From assembly GCF_030150155.1 (NCBI RefSeq), contig NZ_JASLGR010000025.1, positions 1 through 61,308 on the forward strand: a DNA stretch of 61,308 bases, written 5' to 3'. The notes under the pieces were generated by a model that did no database searches, was not told the DNA's origin, and saw nothing but the letters and a program-made list of their open reading frames with translations. Position 1 is the stretch's first letter. Each line of letters starts with the position of its first letter. The position numbers were made by a program, and so were the translations under genes. The DNA is from Nocardioides sp. GTDB lineage: Bacteria > Actinomycetota > Actinomycetes > Propionibacteriales > Nocardioidaceae. Of this stretch, positions 50,942 to 60,035 are shown one piece after another.

Positions 50942-50972
50942 GGCCCCACCCTAGCAATCATGTTCACACATT

Positions 50973-50993
50973 CCGAACATGTGTTATGTTCGG
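50973..50993. promoter_or_regulatory. operator between arsR-type gene and MFS gene
   Basis: CCGAACAT-GTGTT-ATGTTCGG, two perfect 8-bp arms. The right arm overlaps the MFS -10 box TATGTT (50985-50990). Further ATGTTC/GAACAT half-sites occur at 50960-50965 and 51001-51006, so several dimers may bind. The ArsR-type protein is the obvious candidate. Confidence 0.75.
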
Positions 50994-50998
50994 CAATC

Positions 50999-52159
50999 AT
51001 GAACATAAAGTTCTGGAGCGCCACCTACGCCCTGCTCGTGCTGCTGGTCGGCGCCAACCTGCCAACGCCCCTGTATCGGCACTACCAGGAGCGATTCGCC
51101 TTCTCCCCGATCGTCGTCACCCTCATCTTCGCCACCTATGTGGCGACGCTGATCCCGACCCTGATCGTCGCCGGCCCGCTCTCCGACGCGATCGGTCGAC
51201 GTCGCGTCGTCCTGCCGGCGATCGTGCTGGCCGCCCTCGCCTGCGTCGTCTTCGCCACCGCCGGCTCTCCCGGGTGGCTGTTCGTCGCCCGCGCGCTGCA
51301 GGGCGTCGCAGTAGGAGCCGCGTCGGGCTCGCTGACCGCCGCCCTCAGCGAGCTCGAGCCGACCGGCGACCAGCGTCGGGCCGCGCTGGTCGCCACCGCC
51401 ACCTCGGTCAGCGGCCTCGCACTCGGCCCCCTCGTGACCGGCCTCGTCGCTGAGACGATGCCTGCGCCCCAGGTGACGCCCTTCGTCCTCGAAGGCGTCC
51501 TGCTCTGCCTCGCGTTCGTCGCCGCCGGGCGCGCCTTGACCGCGACACCCACCACTGCCTGGCACCCCCGACGCCCCACCATCCCGGCAGGGATGCGTTC
51601 GGTCTTCGGCACCACGGGCAGCGCGAACTTCATCGCCTTCGCCGTCACCGGGCTCTTCCTCGCACTCATCCCGACGCTGGTGGCCACCCTGACCGGCAGC
51701 ACCAACCCGCTGCTCGGCGGAGGCGTCGCCGGACTGATCCTCGCCGCCTCGGCGCTCACCCAGGTGGCCAGCTACCGCAGCACGACACCACGCGGCGAGC
51801 TCACGGGTCTGCTGATCCTGGCCAGCGGCCTGGGCATCCTGCTCCTCAGCGTGACGACAGGCTCGCTGCCACCACTGCTCGCAGCCAGCGTCGTCGCCGG
51901 GGTCGGACATGGGCTGGTCTTCCTGGGCGGACTCACCACCATCAACCAGCACGCCCCCGCCGCACGTCGCGCCGAGGTGGTCTCGAGCTTCTACGTGATC
52001 GTGTACGCCGGCGTCGGCGTGCCCGTCATCGGCGTCGGCCTCCTCGCCGCGACCACCACGCTCACCCACGCCGTCGGCGTCTTCGCGGGACTCTTCGCCG
52101 CCCTGGCCCTGCTGACCTTCGGCGCACTACTGAAGCAGACGACACGACGCCCAGGATGA
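50999..52159 (+). CDS. MFS transporter, drug-efflux type
   Basis: A 386-residue, 12-helix major facilitator. The loop 2-3 motif is GPLSDAIGRRRVVLPAIV (D-x-x-GRRR), with LFVARALQGVAVGAASG in helix 4. It looks like a small-molecule exporter; the substrate is unknown. TATGTT lies 8 nt before the ATG, so the mRNA is probably leaderless and its start is covered by the operator. GC at wobble sites matches neighbours, so no sign of recent transfer. Confidence 0.9.
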   Translation: MNIKFWSATYALLVLLVGANLPTPLYRHYQERFAFSPIVVTLIFATYVATLIPTLIVAGPLSDAIGRRRVVLPAIVLAALACVVFATAGSPGWLFVARALQGVAVGAASGSLTAALSELEPTGDQRRAALVATATSVSGLALGPLVTGLVAETMPAPQVTPFVLEGVLLCLAFVAAGRALTATPTTAWHPRRPTIPAGMRSVFGTTGSANFIAFAVTGLFLALIPTLVATLTGSTNPLLGGGVAGLILAASALTQVASYRSTTPRGELTGLLILASGLGILLLSVTTGSLPPLLAASVVAGVGHGLVFLGGLTTINQHAPAARRAEVVSSFYVIVYAGVGVPVIGVGLLAATTTLTHAVGVFAGLFAALALLTFGALLKQTTRRPG

Positions 52160-52169
52160 GGCCATCGCC

Positions 52170-53075
52170 TCACAGCGCCAGCACTGCCTCCACCGCGGCG
52201 TGCTGGCGTTGCAGGGCCCGCAGGTGCGGGGCGACCGAGGGGTGCCGGAACTTCCCGGCCAGCGCACCCTCTCCCCCGGCGACCCGGGCCAGCGCCCACT
52301 CGGCGCGGGTGAACGCGGTGTAGGCCAACGTCACCTGGGCGGCCACCGCGATCTCGTCGCGACGCCGACTCCGCTCGGGCAGACCCAGCAGGTAGGCGTC
52401 CAGCAGCGGCTCGAACCCCTCCCGCGCCCCCAACGCGTAGTAGCCGAGGTCCGCGCCGAGCGGCCCGACCCCGAACGTGCCCCAGTCCACCGCGACGATC
52501 TCCTCGCCGTCACGCCCTGCCAGATTGGCAGGCGTCGGATCGCCGTGCTGGAGCACCTGCTCCAGGCTGTCGAGCACGCTGAGCATCCGATCACGCTTGT
52601 GCCACAGCGCGTCGGCGATGTCGCTGGCGGTGGTGCGCCCCAGGGTCGGCCAGCCACCGCGACGCCCGACCCGCTCCAACCGGCTGCGCAGCTGGCCGCG
52701 AGCCAGCCACCGTGCCTCGGGCACCTCCGTCGCGGCGAAGCGGCCCATCGAGATCGCGGCGAACAGCCCGCTGTTGGCGGCGTCCTCCACCCAGTCCTGG
52801 GTCAGCGTGATCCCCTCGGAGTCCTCCTCGACGGCCGCTACCGGGGCACGCAGCCCCGCCGTGGCGTCCAACAGCCCCGCACGCGCGACCTCGGCCTCGC
52901 GGCGCCACCAGGCGAAGTGCTGCGGATCCGACAGCTCCGGCGGGTCGTCGGGCCCCGGGGCCCGCAGCCGCTTGATCACCAGCGGTCGCCCGCCGATCTC
53001 CGTGCGCCACACGCCGTACGTCGACACCGACGCGCCCCCGGTGAGGGGAAGCCACTCGGGCTCCGGCTGCCACAT
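52170..53075 (-). CDS. aminoglycoside phosphotransferase-fold protein
   Basis: A 301-residue kinase-fold protein. VIKRLRAPGPDD has the ATP-site Lys, QVLQHGDPTPANLAG the catalytic loop (HGDxxxxN) and VAVDWGTFGVGPLGADLG the metal Asp. The true substrate may be another small molecule, as for many APH-family proteins. ATG 53075 with TAGCGT 7 nt upstream on the minus strand. It follows the ABC permease gene by 10 bp but seems to have its own start. Confidence 0.87.
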   Translation of the reverse strand: MWQPEPEWLPLTGGASVSTYGVWRTEIGGRPLVIKRLRAPGPDDPPELSDPQHFAWWRREAEVARAGLLDATAGLRAPVAAVEEDSEGITLTQDWVEDAANSGLFAAISMGRFAATEVPEARWLARGQLRSRLERVGRRGGWPTLGRTTASDIADALWHKRDRMLSVLDSLEQVLQHGDPTPANLAGRDGEEIVAVDWGTFGVGPLGADLGYYALGAREGFEPLLDAYLLGLPERSRRRDEIAVAAQVTLAYTAFTRAEWALARVAGGEGALAGKFRHPSVAPHLRALQRQHAAVEAVLAL

Positions 53076-53085
53076 GGCAGGCACG

Positions 53086-54654
53086 CTAGCCGATATCACG
53101 CTCGCGGAAGCGGAACCACGCGAGAAGGCCGACCAGCGCGGCGCCCACCCACAACCCCAGCACCGGGCTCCACCGCCACGCCTCGACGGGGTACTGCGGC
53201 ACCACCGAGTACGGCGACACCTTGACCAGCCAGGTCGGGAACCGCAGCAGCTCGCCGAGCAAGGTGTCCAGCAGACACAGCGCCACCACACCCCAGCCCA
53301 GCACGCTCCACGCGGCGCGGTGGCTCCAGGCCAGGATCACCACCGCCTGCACCGCGACGACAGCGCCGACCCAGGCACCGGCAGCGACCAGGGCGGTCCA
53401 GGGCCGCGCCCCACCCGCGAGGGCGTCCCCGATCATCAGCCCCAGGCCGCCGAGCAGCACCAGCACCGCGGAGCCGATCAGGGCGAACCCGACCACCGCG
53501 CCGAACCAGGCACGGCGCGAGACACCGGTGGCCAGCACCAGCTCGGCATGACCACCGGCCTCGTCGGCACCGGCCGCAGCGACGATCGAGACCCCGAAGA
53601 AGGTGACCGCCATCGCCAGCACGCTCAGCACCGCGGCGATCATGGCGCCGCCGAGCCTGTCGATCAGCTCCTGACCGCCACCCATCGAGGCGACCAGGCT
53701 GTCCAGGCCCGGCGACATCGCACCGAACGCGATCCCGCCGCCGAACAACGCGACCGCCCACAGCAGCGCTCCGGTGCGGTGCACCCGCACCACCAGGCCG
53801 AGCGCGGAGCCGAGCCAGGCCGGCGCACTGGTCCGCCCGGGCCGGGCCGCGACGAGTCCTTCGCCCAGGTCCCGGGCGCCGCGGAGCACAGCGGCCACGA
53901 CCAGCAGGAGCGCGCTGGTGACGGCGTACAGGGCCAGGACCCAGATCCGGGGGTCGCTCCAGGCGCGGAGCTGGGTGTTCCAGCCCAGGGGCGAGCACCA
54001 GCTCAGCCAGGTGGCCTGCAAGCCGTCGCCCAGCGCACGCACCACGTAGAAGGCGCCGAGCACCGCCGCGGCGATCGCCGCACAGGTCCGGGCACTGGCG
54101 CTGAGCTGGCAGGCGACGGCGGCCACGCCGGTGGCGACCGCGGCAGTGCCGACCCAGGAGAGACCGAACCAGAGCGATCCGGCTACGGGCAGGCCACCGA
54201 GCGCGGAGGCGGCGAAGACGACGGCACCGAGCACGACGGCCAGGCCCAGGCACTCCAGCACCGCTCCGGCGAGCGGGGCGTTGCGGCCGATCACGGTCGC
54301 GGCGAGGAGCTCGGCGCGTCCGCTCTCCTCCTCGACCCGGGTGTGGCGCCGGAGCACCACCACGAAGAGGATCGCGGCGATCAGCGCGTAGAGCACCGTC
54401 ATCTTGCTCATCGCGACCTCACCGAGCGCGTCCGGGTCCAAGATCGGGCCGTAGAGGGCCCGCAGCGCCGGTTGGGCGTTGAGCTCGAGTGCGAGCCGGC
54501 GCTGGTCGGCGGGTGAGGAGATCAGTGACGGGGTGGCGTAGGCCGACGCGGCGGCCATCGCGGCCATCAGCACCAGCCAGACCGCGGCGATGATCCGGTC
54601 GCGGCGCAGGTTCTGCCAGGCCAGGGCGGTGGCGCCGGTGAGACTCGACGTCAC
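53086..54654 (-). CDS. ABC-2-type exporter permease, duplicated
   Basis: A 522-residue membrane protein with about 12 helices in two similar halves (LAWQNLRRDRIIAAVW at the start; VRVHRTGALLWAVALFGG at the start of half two). This tandem form is known for actinobacterial drug/polyketide exporters. It pairs with the ATPase encoded 3 nt upstream. It is probably an efflux system; the substrate is unknown. Confidence 0.9.
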   Translation of the reverse strand: MTSSLTGATALAWQNLRRDRIIAAVWLVLMAAMAAASAYATPSLISSPADQRRLALELNAQPALRALYGPILDPDALGEVAMSKMTVLYALIAAILFVVVLRRHTRVEEESGRAELLAATVIGRNAPLAGAVLECLGLAVVLGAVVFAASALGGLPVAGSLWFGLSWVGTAAVATGVAAVACQLSASARTCAAIAAAVLGAFYVVRALGDGLQATWLSWCSPLGWNTQLRAWSDPRIWVLALYAVTSALLLVVAAVLRGARDLGEGLVAARPGRTSAPAWLGSALGLVVRVHRTGALLWAVALFGGGIAFGAMSPGLDSLVASMGGGQELIDRLGGAMIAAVLSVLAMAVTFFGVSIVAAAGADEAGGHAELVLATGVSRRAWFGAVVGFALIGSAVLVLLGGLGLMIGDALAGGARPWTALVAAGAWVGAVVAVQAVVILAWSHRAAWSVLGWGVVALCLLDTLLGELLRFPTWLVKVSPYSVVPQYPVEAWRWSPVLGLWVGAALVGLLAWFRFRERDIG

Positions 54655-54657
54655 GGC

Positions 54658-55383
54658 TCAGCCCTCGTAGGCACTGAGGAAGAGCTCTTCCAGGCTGGCA
54701 TCACGGTCGCCGCCCGCCTTGAGCAGGCGCAGCTCGTCGAGGGTGCCCGACTCCGCGGTCCGCCCGGCCCTGATGATCGTCACCCGGTCGGCGAGCCGCT
54801 CCACCTCGCTCAGGATGTGGCTGGACAGCAGCACCGTGCCACCGCGGGCGGTGTGCTCAGCGACGCAGGCGGCGAAGAGCTGCTCCATCAGGGGATCGAG
54901 TCCGCTGGTCGGCTCGTCGAGGACGAGCAGGTCGCAGTCCACGGCGAACGCGGCGACGAGGGCGACCTTCTGCCGGTTGCCCTTGGAGTACGCCCGGCCC
55001 TTCTTGGTCAGGTCGAGCTTGAACCGCTCCACCAGGTCGGCCTTGCGGGACTGGGCCGGATCGGCACCCCGCATCCGCAGCAGCAGGTCGACCGTCTCCC
55101 CGCCTGACAGGTTGGGCCACAGACTGACGTCGCCGGGCACGTAGGCCAGTCGGCGGTGCAGCGCCGGCCCCGCCTGCCAGGGGTCCTGTCCGAAGAGGGT
55201 GACCGACCCGGCCGAGGCCCGCACCAGGCCGAGCAGGATCCGCAGCGTGGTGGACTTCCCGGCCCCGTTGGGTCCGAGGAAGCCGTGCACCTCCCCTGCC
55301 TGCACCGTGAGGTCGAGGCCGTCGAGGGCACGCGCCGTGCCGAACGCCTTGACCAGTCCGCTGATCTCGATCACCGCCGTCAC
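54658..55383 (-). CDS. ABC transporter ATP-binding protein, drug-export type
   Basis: A 241-residue ATPase: Walker A GPNGAGKSTT, signature SKGNRQKVALVAAF (variant of LSGGQ), Walker B LLVLDEPTSGLDP and switch His in LLSSHILSEVE. The degenerate signature YSKGNRQK is common in DrrA-like exporters. GTG 55383 with minus-strand TACGCT 6 nt upstream; it is the first gene of the pair with the permease. Confidence 0.93.
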   Translation of the reverse strand: MTAVIEISGLVKAFGTARALDGLDLTVQAGEVHGFLGPNGAGKSTTLRILLGLVRASAGSVTLFGQDPWQAGPALHRRLAYVPGDVSLWPNLSGGETVDLLLRMRGADPAQSRKADLVERFKLDLTKKGRAYSKGNRQKVALVAAFAVDCDLLVLDEPTSGLDPLMEQLFAACVAEHTARGGTVLLSSHILSEVERLADRVTIIRAGRTAESGTLDELRLLKAGGDRDASLEELFLSAYEG

Positions 55384-55401
55384 GGGATCAGCGTAGGACC
55401 C

Positions 55402-55884
55402 TCAGCCGCGCCGCATCCGCAGATCGCTCAGGCCGAGCTCGTCGACCACCTCGGAGCCGTCGTAGGCGAAGCCGTGGCGCTGGTAGAACCGCTCAGCCCG
55501 CTCGTTGCCGCGCAGCACCCAGACGTGCGCGGGACGCTCGCCCAGCACCGCGTCGAGGAGTCGGTGGCCCAGGCCGGTGGAGTAGTGCGAGGCGGCGAGG
55601 TAGATCGAGTAGAGCTCCTCCCCTGCCAGGTCGGCGTCGCGGCTGGGGCCGACCTCGGCCCAGCCGACCACCAGCCCGCCGTCGTCGGCGACCAGGATCT
55701 GGTTGCTGCGCACCCGTCCGACCCAGCGCGTCACGCGTGCCAGCTCGGGCTCTGCCTCACGGTGGGCGAGCACCTCGTCGGGCATCAGGCCGGCGTACGC
55801 CTCCCGCCAGACCTGGAGATGCAACGCGGCCAGCCTCTCCGCATCGAGCAGACTGGCTGGCCGGATCGCGACGTCCTCGGTCAT
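55402..55884 (-). CDS. GNAT-family N-acetyltransferase
   Basis: A 160-residue acetyltransferase: AIRPASLLDAERLAALH, LYSIYLAASHYSTGLGHRLLD (acetyl-CoA loop, usually Q/RxxGxG/A, here STGLGH), NERAERFYQRHGFAYDG. The target is unknown. The ATG lies 3 nt after the stop of the sufT-like gene, so it rides at the end of the suf operon, though a link with iron-sulfur work is not shown. Confidence 0.9.
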   Translation of the reverse strand: MTEDVAIRPASLLDAERLAALHLQVWREAYAGLMPDEVLAHREAEPELARVTRWVGRVRSNQILVADDGGLVVGWAEVGPSRDADLAGEELYSIYLAASHYSTGLGHRLLDAVLGERPAHVWVLRGNERAERFYQRHGFAYDGSEVVDELGLSDLRMRRG

Positions 55885-55887
55885 GCG

Positions 55888-56214
55888 TCAGACGTTGAAG
55901 CCGAGGGCGCGCAGTTGCTCGCGACCGTCGGGGGTGATCTTGTCCGGGCCCCACGGCGGCATCCAGACCCAGTTGATCGTCACGTCGCTGGCCATGCCCT
56001 CGAGCGCGCTCTCGGTCTGGTCCTGGATCATGTCGGTCAGCGGGCAGGCCGCCGACGTCAGGGTCATGTCGATGGTGACGTCGTTACCGGCCAGGTGCAC
56101 GTCGTAGATCAGGCCGAGGTCGACGACGTTGATCCCCAGCTCGGGGTCGACGACGTCCTTCATCGCCTCGGTGACATCGTCGACGCTGAGCGTCTCGATC
56201 GGGGTGTCGGTCAT
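55888..56214 (-). CDS. sufT: MIP18/SufT-like iron-sulfur assembly factor (DUF59)
   Basis: A 108-residue protein with VVDPELGINVVDLGLIYDV and TSAACPLTDMIQDQ (conserved Cys), matching the MIP18/SufT family that helps iron-sulfur cluster maturation. Its ATG overlaps the sufU stop as ATGA. It is the usual tail gene of the actinobacterial suf operon. Confidence 0.93.
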   Translation of the reverse strand: MTDTPIETLSVDDVTEAMKDVVDPELGINVVDLGLIYDVHLAGNDVTIDMTLTSAACPLTDMIQDQTESALEGMASDVTINWVWMPPWGPDKITPDGREQLRALGFNV

Positions 56215-56687
56215 TTCGCTGCCTCCAGGGACTGGGCGGTGGCGTCTTTCCAGGCCATCCAACTCAACAGGGCGCACTTCACGCGTGCGGGGAACTTGGC
56301 GACGCCGGCGAAGGCGATGCCGTCCTCGAGGACCTCCTCGAGGGAGTCGTCGACCTCGATCTGGCCCTTGCCCTGCATCAGGTGGAGGAACTCCTCCTGG
56401 ATGGCCAGGGCCTCGTCGACCGGCTTGCCGACGACGAGGTCGTAGAGGACCGAGGCCGAGGCCTGCGAGATCGAGCAGCCGAGGCTGTCGTAGGAGACGT
56501 CGGAGACGACGGCGCCGTCCCCGGTCTGCTCCAGATGCACGCGCAGCGTGATCTCGTCCCCGCAGGTCGGGTTGACGTGGTGCACCTCGGCCTCGAACTG
56601 CTCACGCAGTCCCTTGCCGTGCGGGTGCTTGTAGTGATCGAGGATGATCTCCTGGTACATGCCGTCCAGGTCGGCTTGGGTGCTCAT
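56211..56687 (-). CDS. sufU: SufU sulfur acceptor/scaffold protein
   Basis: A 158-residue zinc-bound sulfur carrier: MYQEIILDHYKHPHGKG, NPTCGDEITLRV, SLGCSISQASASVL and ARVKCALLSWMAW carry the three conserved Cys and Asp. It takes persulfide sulfur from SufS. The start is one base after the sufS stop. Confidence 0.95.
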   Translation of the reverse strand: MSTQADLDGMYQEIILDHYKHPHGKGLREQFEAEVHHVNPTCGDEITLRVHLEQTGDGAVVSDVSYDSLGCSISQASASVLYDLVVGKPVDEALAIQEEFLHLMQGKGQIEVDDSLEEVLEDGIAFAGVAKFPARVKCALLSWMAWKDATAQSLEAAK

Positions 56688-56688
56688 C

Positions 56689-57957
56689 TCAGTCCACCTT
56701 GAAGTACGAACGGGTGAAGTCGAGCGCCTCGACCAGGGCGTCGATCTCCGCCGGCGTGGTGTAGAGGTACGACGACATCCGGCTCGACGCCTGCACGCCG
56801 AAGCGCAGGTGCGCGGGCTTGGCGCAGTGGTGACCGGCCCGGATCGCGACCCCACGGCTGTCGACCAGCTGGGCGATGTCGTGCGGGTGCACGCCGTCGA
56901 GCTCGAACGAGATCGCCCCACCGCGCAGGGCGGCGTCAGCCGGCCCCATCACGCGCAGGCCCTTGATCTGGGTGAGCTGGTCCAGGGCGTAGCGGGTGAT
57001 CGCCTGCTCGTGGGCGTGGACGGCGTCCATGCCCAGGTGCGACAGGTAGGTCAGCGCGGCGCCGAGGCCGACGGCCTCCACGATCGGGGGCGTGCCCGCC
57101 TCGAACTTGTGCGGGATGCCGGCGTACGTCGACCGCTCCATCGTGACGGTCTCGATCATCTCGCCGCCGCCCAGGAAGGGCGGAAGCTGCTCGAGCAGGG
57201 AGCGTCGTCCCCAGAGCACACCGATGCCGGTCGGGCCCACCGTCTTGTGACCGGTGAACACCAGGGCGTCGGGGCGCTCCGCCTCGGGCATGGCCGCGAG
57301 GTCGATCGGCAGCACCGGGGCGGCCTGCGAGGCGTCGACGACGACGATCGCTCCGACCTCGTGGGCGCGCCGGGTCAGCTCGGCGACGGGGTTGACCGTG
57401 CCCAGCATGTTGGAGACCCAGGTGAAGGCGACGACCTTGGTCTTCTCGGTGATCAGCTCGTCGATGTTCGACAGGTCGAGCTGGCCGTCGTCGGTCAGGC
57501 CGAACCAACGCAGGGTCGCACCCTTGCGCTGGGTGAGGAGCTGCCACGGCACGATGTTGGAGTGGTGCTCCATCTCGGTGGTGACGACGACGTCGCCCTC
57601 CCCGATCGCCAGGTCACCGGTGGCCCAGGCCAGGGTGTTGGCGACCAGGTTGAGCGCCTCGGAGGCGTTCTTGGTGAAGATCACCTCGTCGCGCGAGGGG
57701 GCCCCCAGGAAGGAGGCCACCTCGTCACGGGCGTTCTCGAACGCCTCGGTGGCCTCCGCCCCGAGCGTGTGCATGGCGCGGGCCACGTTCGCGTTGTGCC
57801 GCTCGAGGTGATCGACCATCGTGTCGATCACGATCTGCGGCTTCTGCGACGTGTTGGCGCTGTCGAGGTACACCAGGGGGCGTCCCTCGTGCACGGTGCG
57901 CTCGAGGATGGGGAAGTCCTTGCGAATCACGTCGAGGTCAGGAAGAAGACCCTCCAT
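56689..57957 (-). CDS. sufS: cysteine desulfurase SufS
   Basis: A 422-residue PLP enzyme that removes sulfur from cysteine: YLDSANTSQKPQ, TEMEHHSNIVPW, FTGHKTVGPTG (PLP Lys) and IRAGHHCAKPAH (active Cys). GAAGGG lies before the ATG at 57957; a start 13 codons upstream is weaker. A 108-bp spacer separates it from sufC, unlike the tight joins elsewhere in the operon. Confidence 0.95.
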   Translation of the reverse strand: MEGLLPDLDVIRKDFPILERTVHEGRPLVYLDSANTSQKPQIVIDTMVDHLERHNANVARAMHTLGAEATEAFENARDEVASFLGAPSRDEVIFTKNASEALNLVANTLAWATGDLAIGEGDVVVTTEMEHHSNIVPWQLLTQRKGATLRWFGLTDDGQLDLSNIDELITEKTKVVAFTWVSNMLGTVNPVAELTRRAHEVGAIVVVDASQAAPVLPIDLAAMPEAERPDALVFTGHKTVGPTGIGVLWGRRSLLEQLPPFLGGGEMIETVTMERSTYAGIPHKFEAGTPPIVEAVGLGAALTYLSHLGMDAVHAHEQAITRYALDQLTQIKGLRVMGPADAALRGGAISFELDGVHPHDIAQLVDSRGVAIRAGHHCAKPAHLRFGVQASSRMSSYLYTTPAEIDALVEALDFTRSYFKVD

Positions 57958-58065
57958 GAGATTCCCTTCGGTGGTGGGAGAAGTGGTGCTGAGCAAGGCG
58001 GAGGAGCGAAGGCGACCTTCAAGCGAAGCGGGTCGTCAAGCGACGACAACGCAGCGCAGTGCCGC
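57958..58065. other. structured spacer inside the suf operon
   Basis: 108 bp between sufC and sufS. On the minus strand it holds GTCGTC-GCTT-GACGAC, a 6-bp stem with a 4-nt loop, and several CGCTTG/CGCTTC words. No promoter box at leaderless spacing. It may be an extragenic repeat element or a site for RNA processing. Confidence 0.4.
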
Positions 58066-58829
<764 letters not shown>

Positions 58830-58833
<4 letters not shown>

Positions 58834-60035
58834 GCGTTCTCTCCGGTGGTGATGGCCTCGATGGCGGAAATGTTCTGGGCGAGCTCGGCCTCGACGGTGG
58901 CAGCGAGCTGCTCCTCGAGCGCGGGCACGCCGACCTGACGGATCAGGTCGTTGAAGAAGCCGTGCACGACCAGGCGGCGTGCCTCCGACTCCGAGATCCC
59001 GCGCGAGCGCAGGTAGAAGAGCTGCTCGTCGTCGAAGCGGCCGATCGCCGACGCGTGACCCGCGCCCTCGATCTCGCCGGTCTCGATCTCGAGGTTCGGC
59101 ACCGAGTCGGCCTGGGCACCGTCGGTGAGAACCAGGTTGCGGTTCTCCTCGTAGGTCTCGATGCCCTCGGCGATCTTGCGGATCAGGACGTTGCCGATCC
59201 ACACGGTGTGGGCGCCGTCGCCCTGGAGGGCGCCCTTGTAGACGACGTGCGACTTGGTCCGCGGCGCGGTGTGGTCGACGAAGAGACGGTGCTCGATGTG
59301 CTGACCGGCGTCGGCGAAGTAGAGGCCGAGCAGCTCAGCGGAGCCGCCGGGGCCGGAGTACTGCACCGTGGTGTCGTTGCGGACCACGTCGCCACCGAAG
59401 GTGACGTCGATGTGCTTGAACTGGGCGTCACGACCCACGGCCACGTGGCGGTGACCGGCGCGGACGGCGTCGTCGGCCCAGTCGTCGATGGAGACGACGG
59501 TCAGCTGAGCGCCGTCCTCGACCACGATCTCGACGTTGTCGGCCAGGGTCGTGGTGCCCTCGAAGCGGAAGACGATGGTCGCCTTGGAGTGGCGGCCGGC
59601 CTTGACCACGACGTGCTCGGCGACGGCGGTCTCGGAGGCGCCGGTGACGGTGATCACCAGGGCGTCGGCGACCTCGGCCTCGACCGGGACGGTGATCAGG
59701 GTCGACTCGGTGGCCTCGGCCAGGGCGCGCGCGGCGATCCGGTCGGTCGGCACGAAGCCGCTGATGCCGCGCAGGCCCTCGGCGGGAACGCGCTCGATGG
59801 TGATCTGCTCACCACCGGTGCTGCTGGTCGTCAGGGTGCCACCGAAGGGGGCGGAGTCGTGCAGACCACGGAGGCGACGCAGCGGGGTGAACCGCCAGAT
59901 CTCCTCGCGGCCGGTGGGCACGACGTGGTCCTCGACAGCGAACGAGCCGGTCGGGTGCAGGTGGGACTCCACCGGCTCCAGCTCGAGTGAGGACAGGACA
60001 GAGTCAAGGCTCTGTCCGAGCTGTGTGGCCGTCAT
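58830..60035 (-). CDS. sufD: SufD scaffold protein
   Basis: A 401-residue beta-helix protein, partner of SufB: EEIWRFTPLRRLRGL near the start, the long beta-helix (VEIVVEDGAQLTVVSIDDW), and NLEIETGEIEGAGHASAIG with SRGISESEARRLVVHGFFN at the end, typical of SufD. The ATG overlaps the sufB stop (TGATG). Confidence 0.95.
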
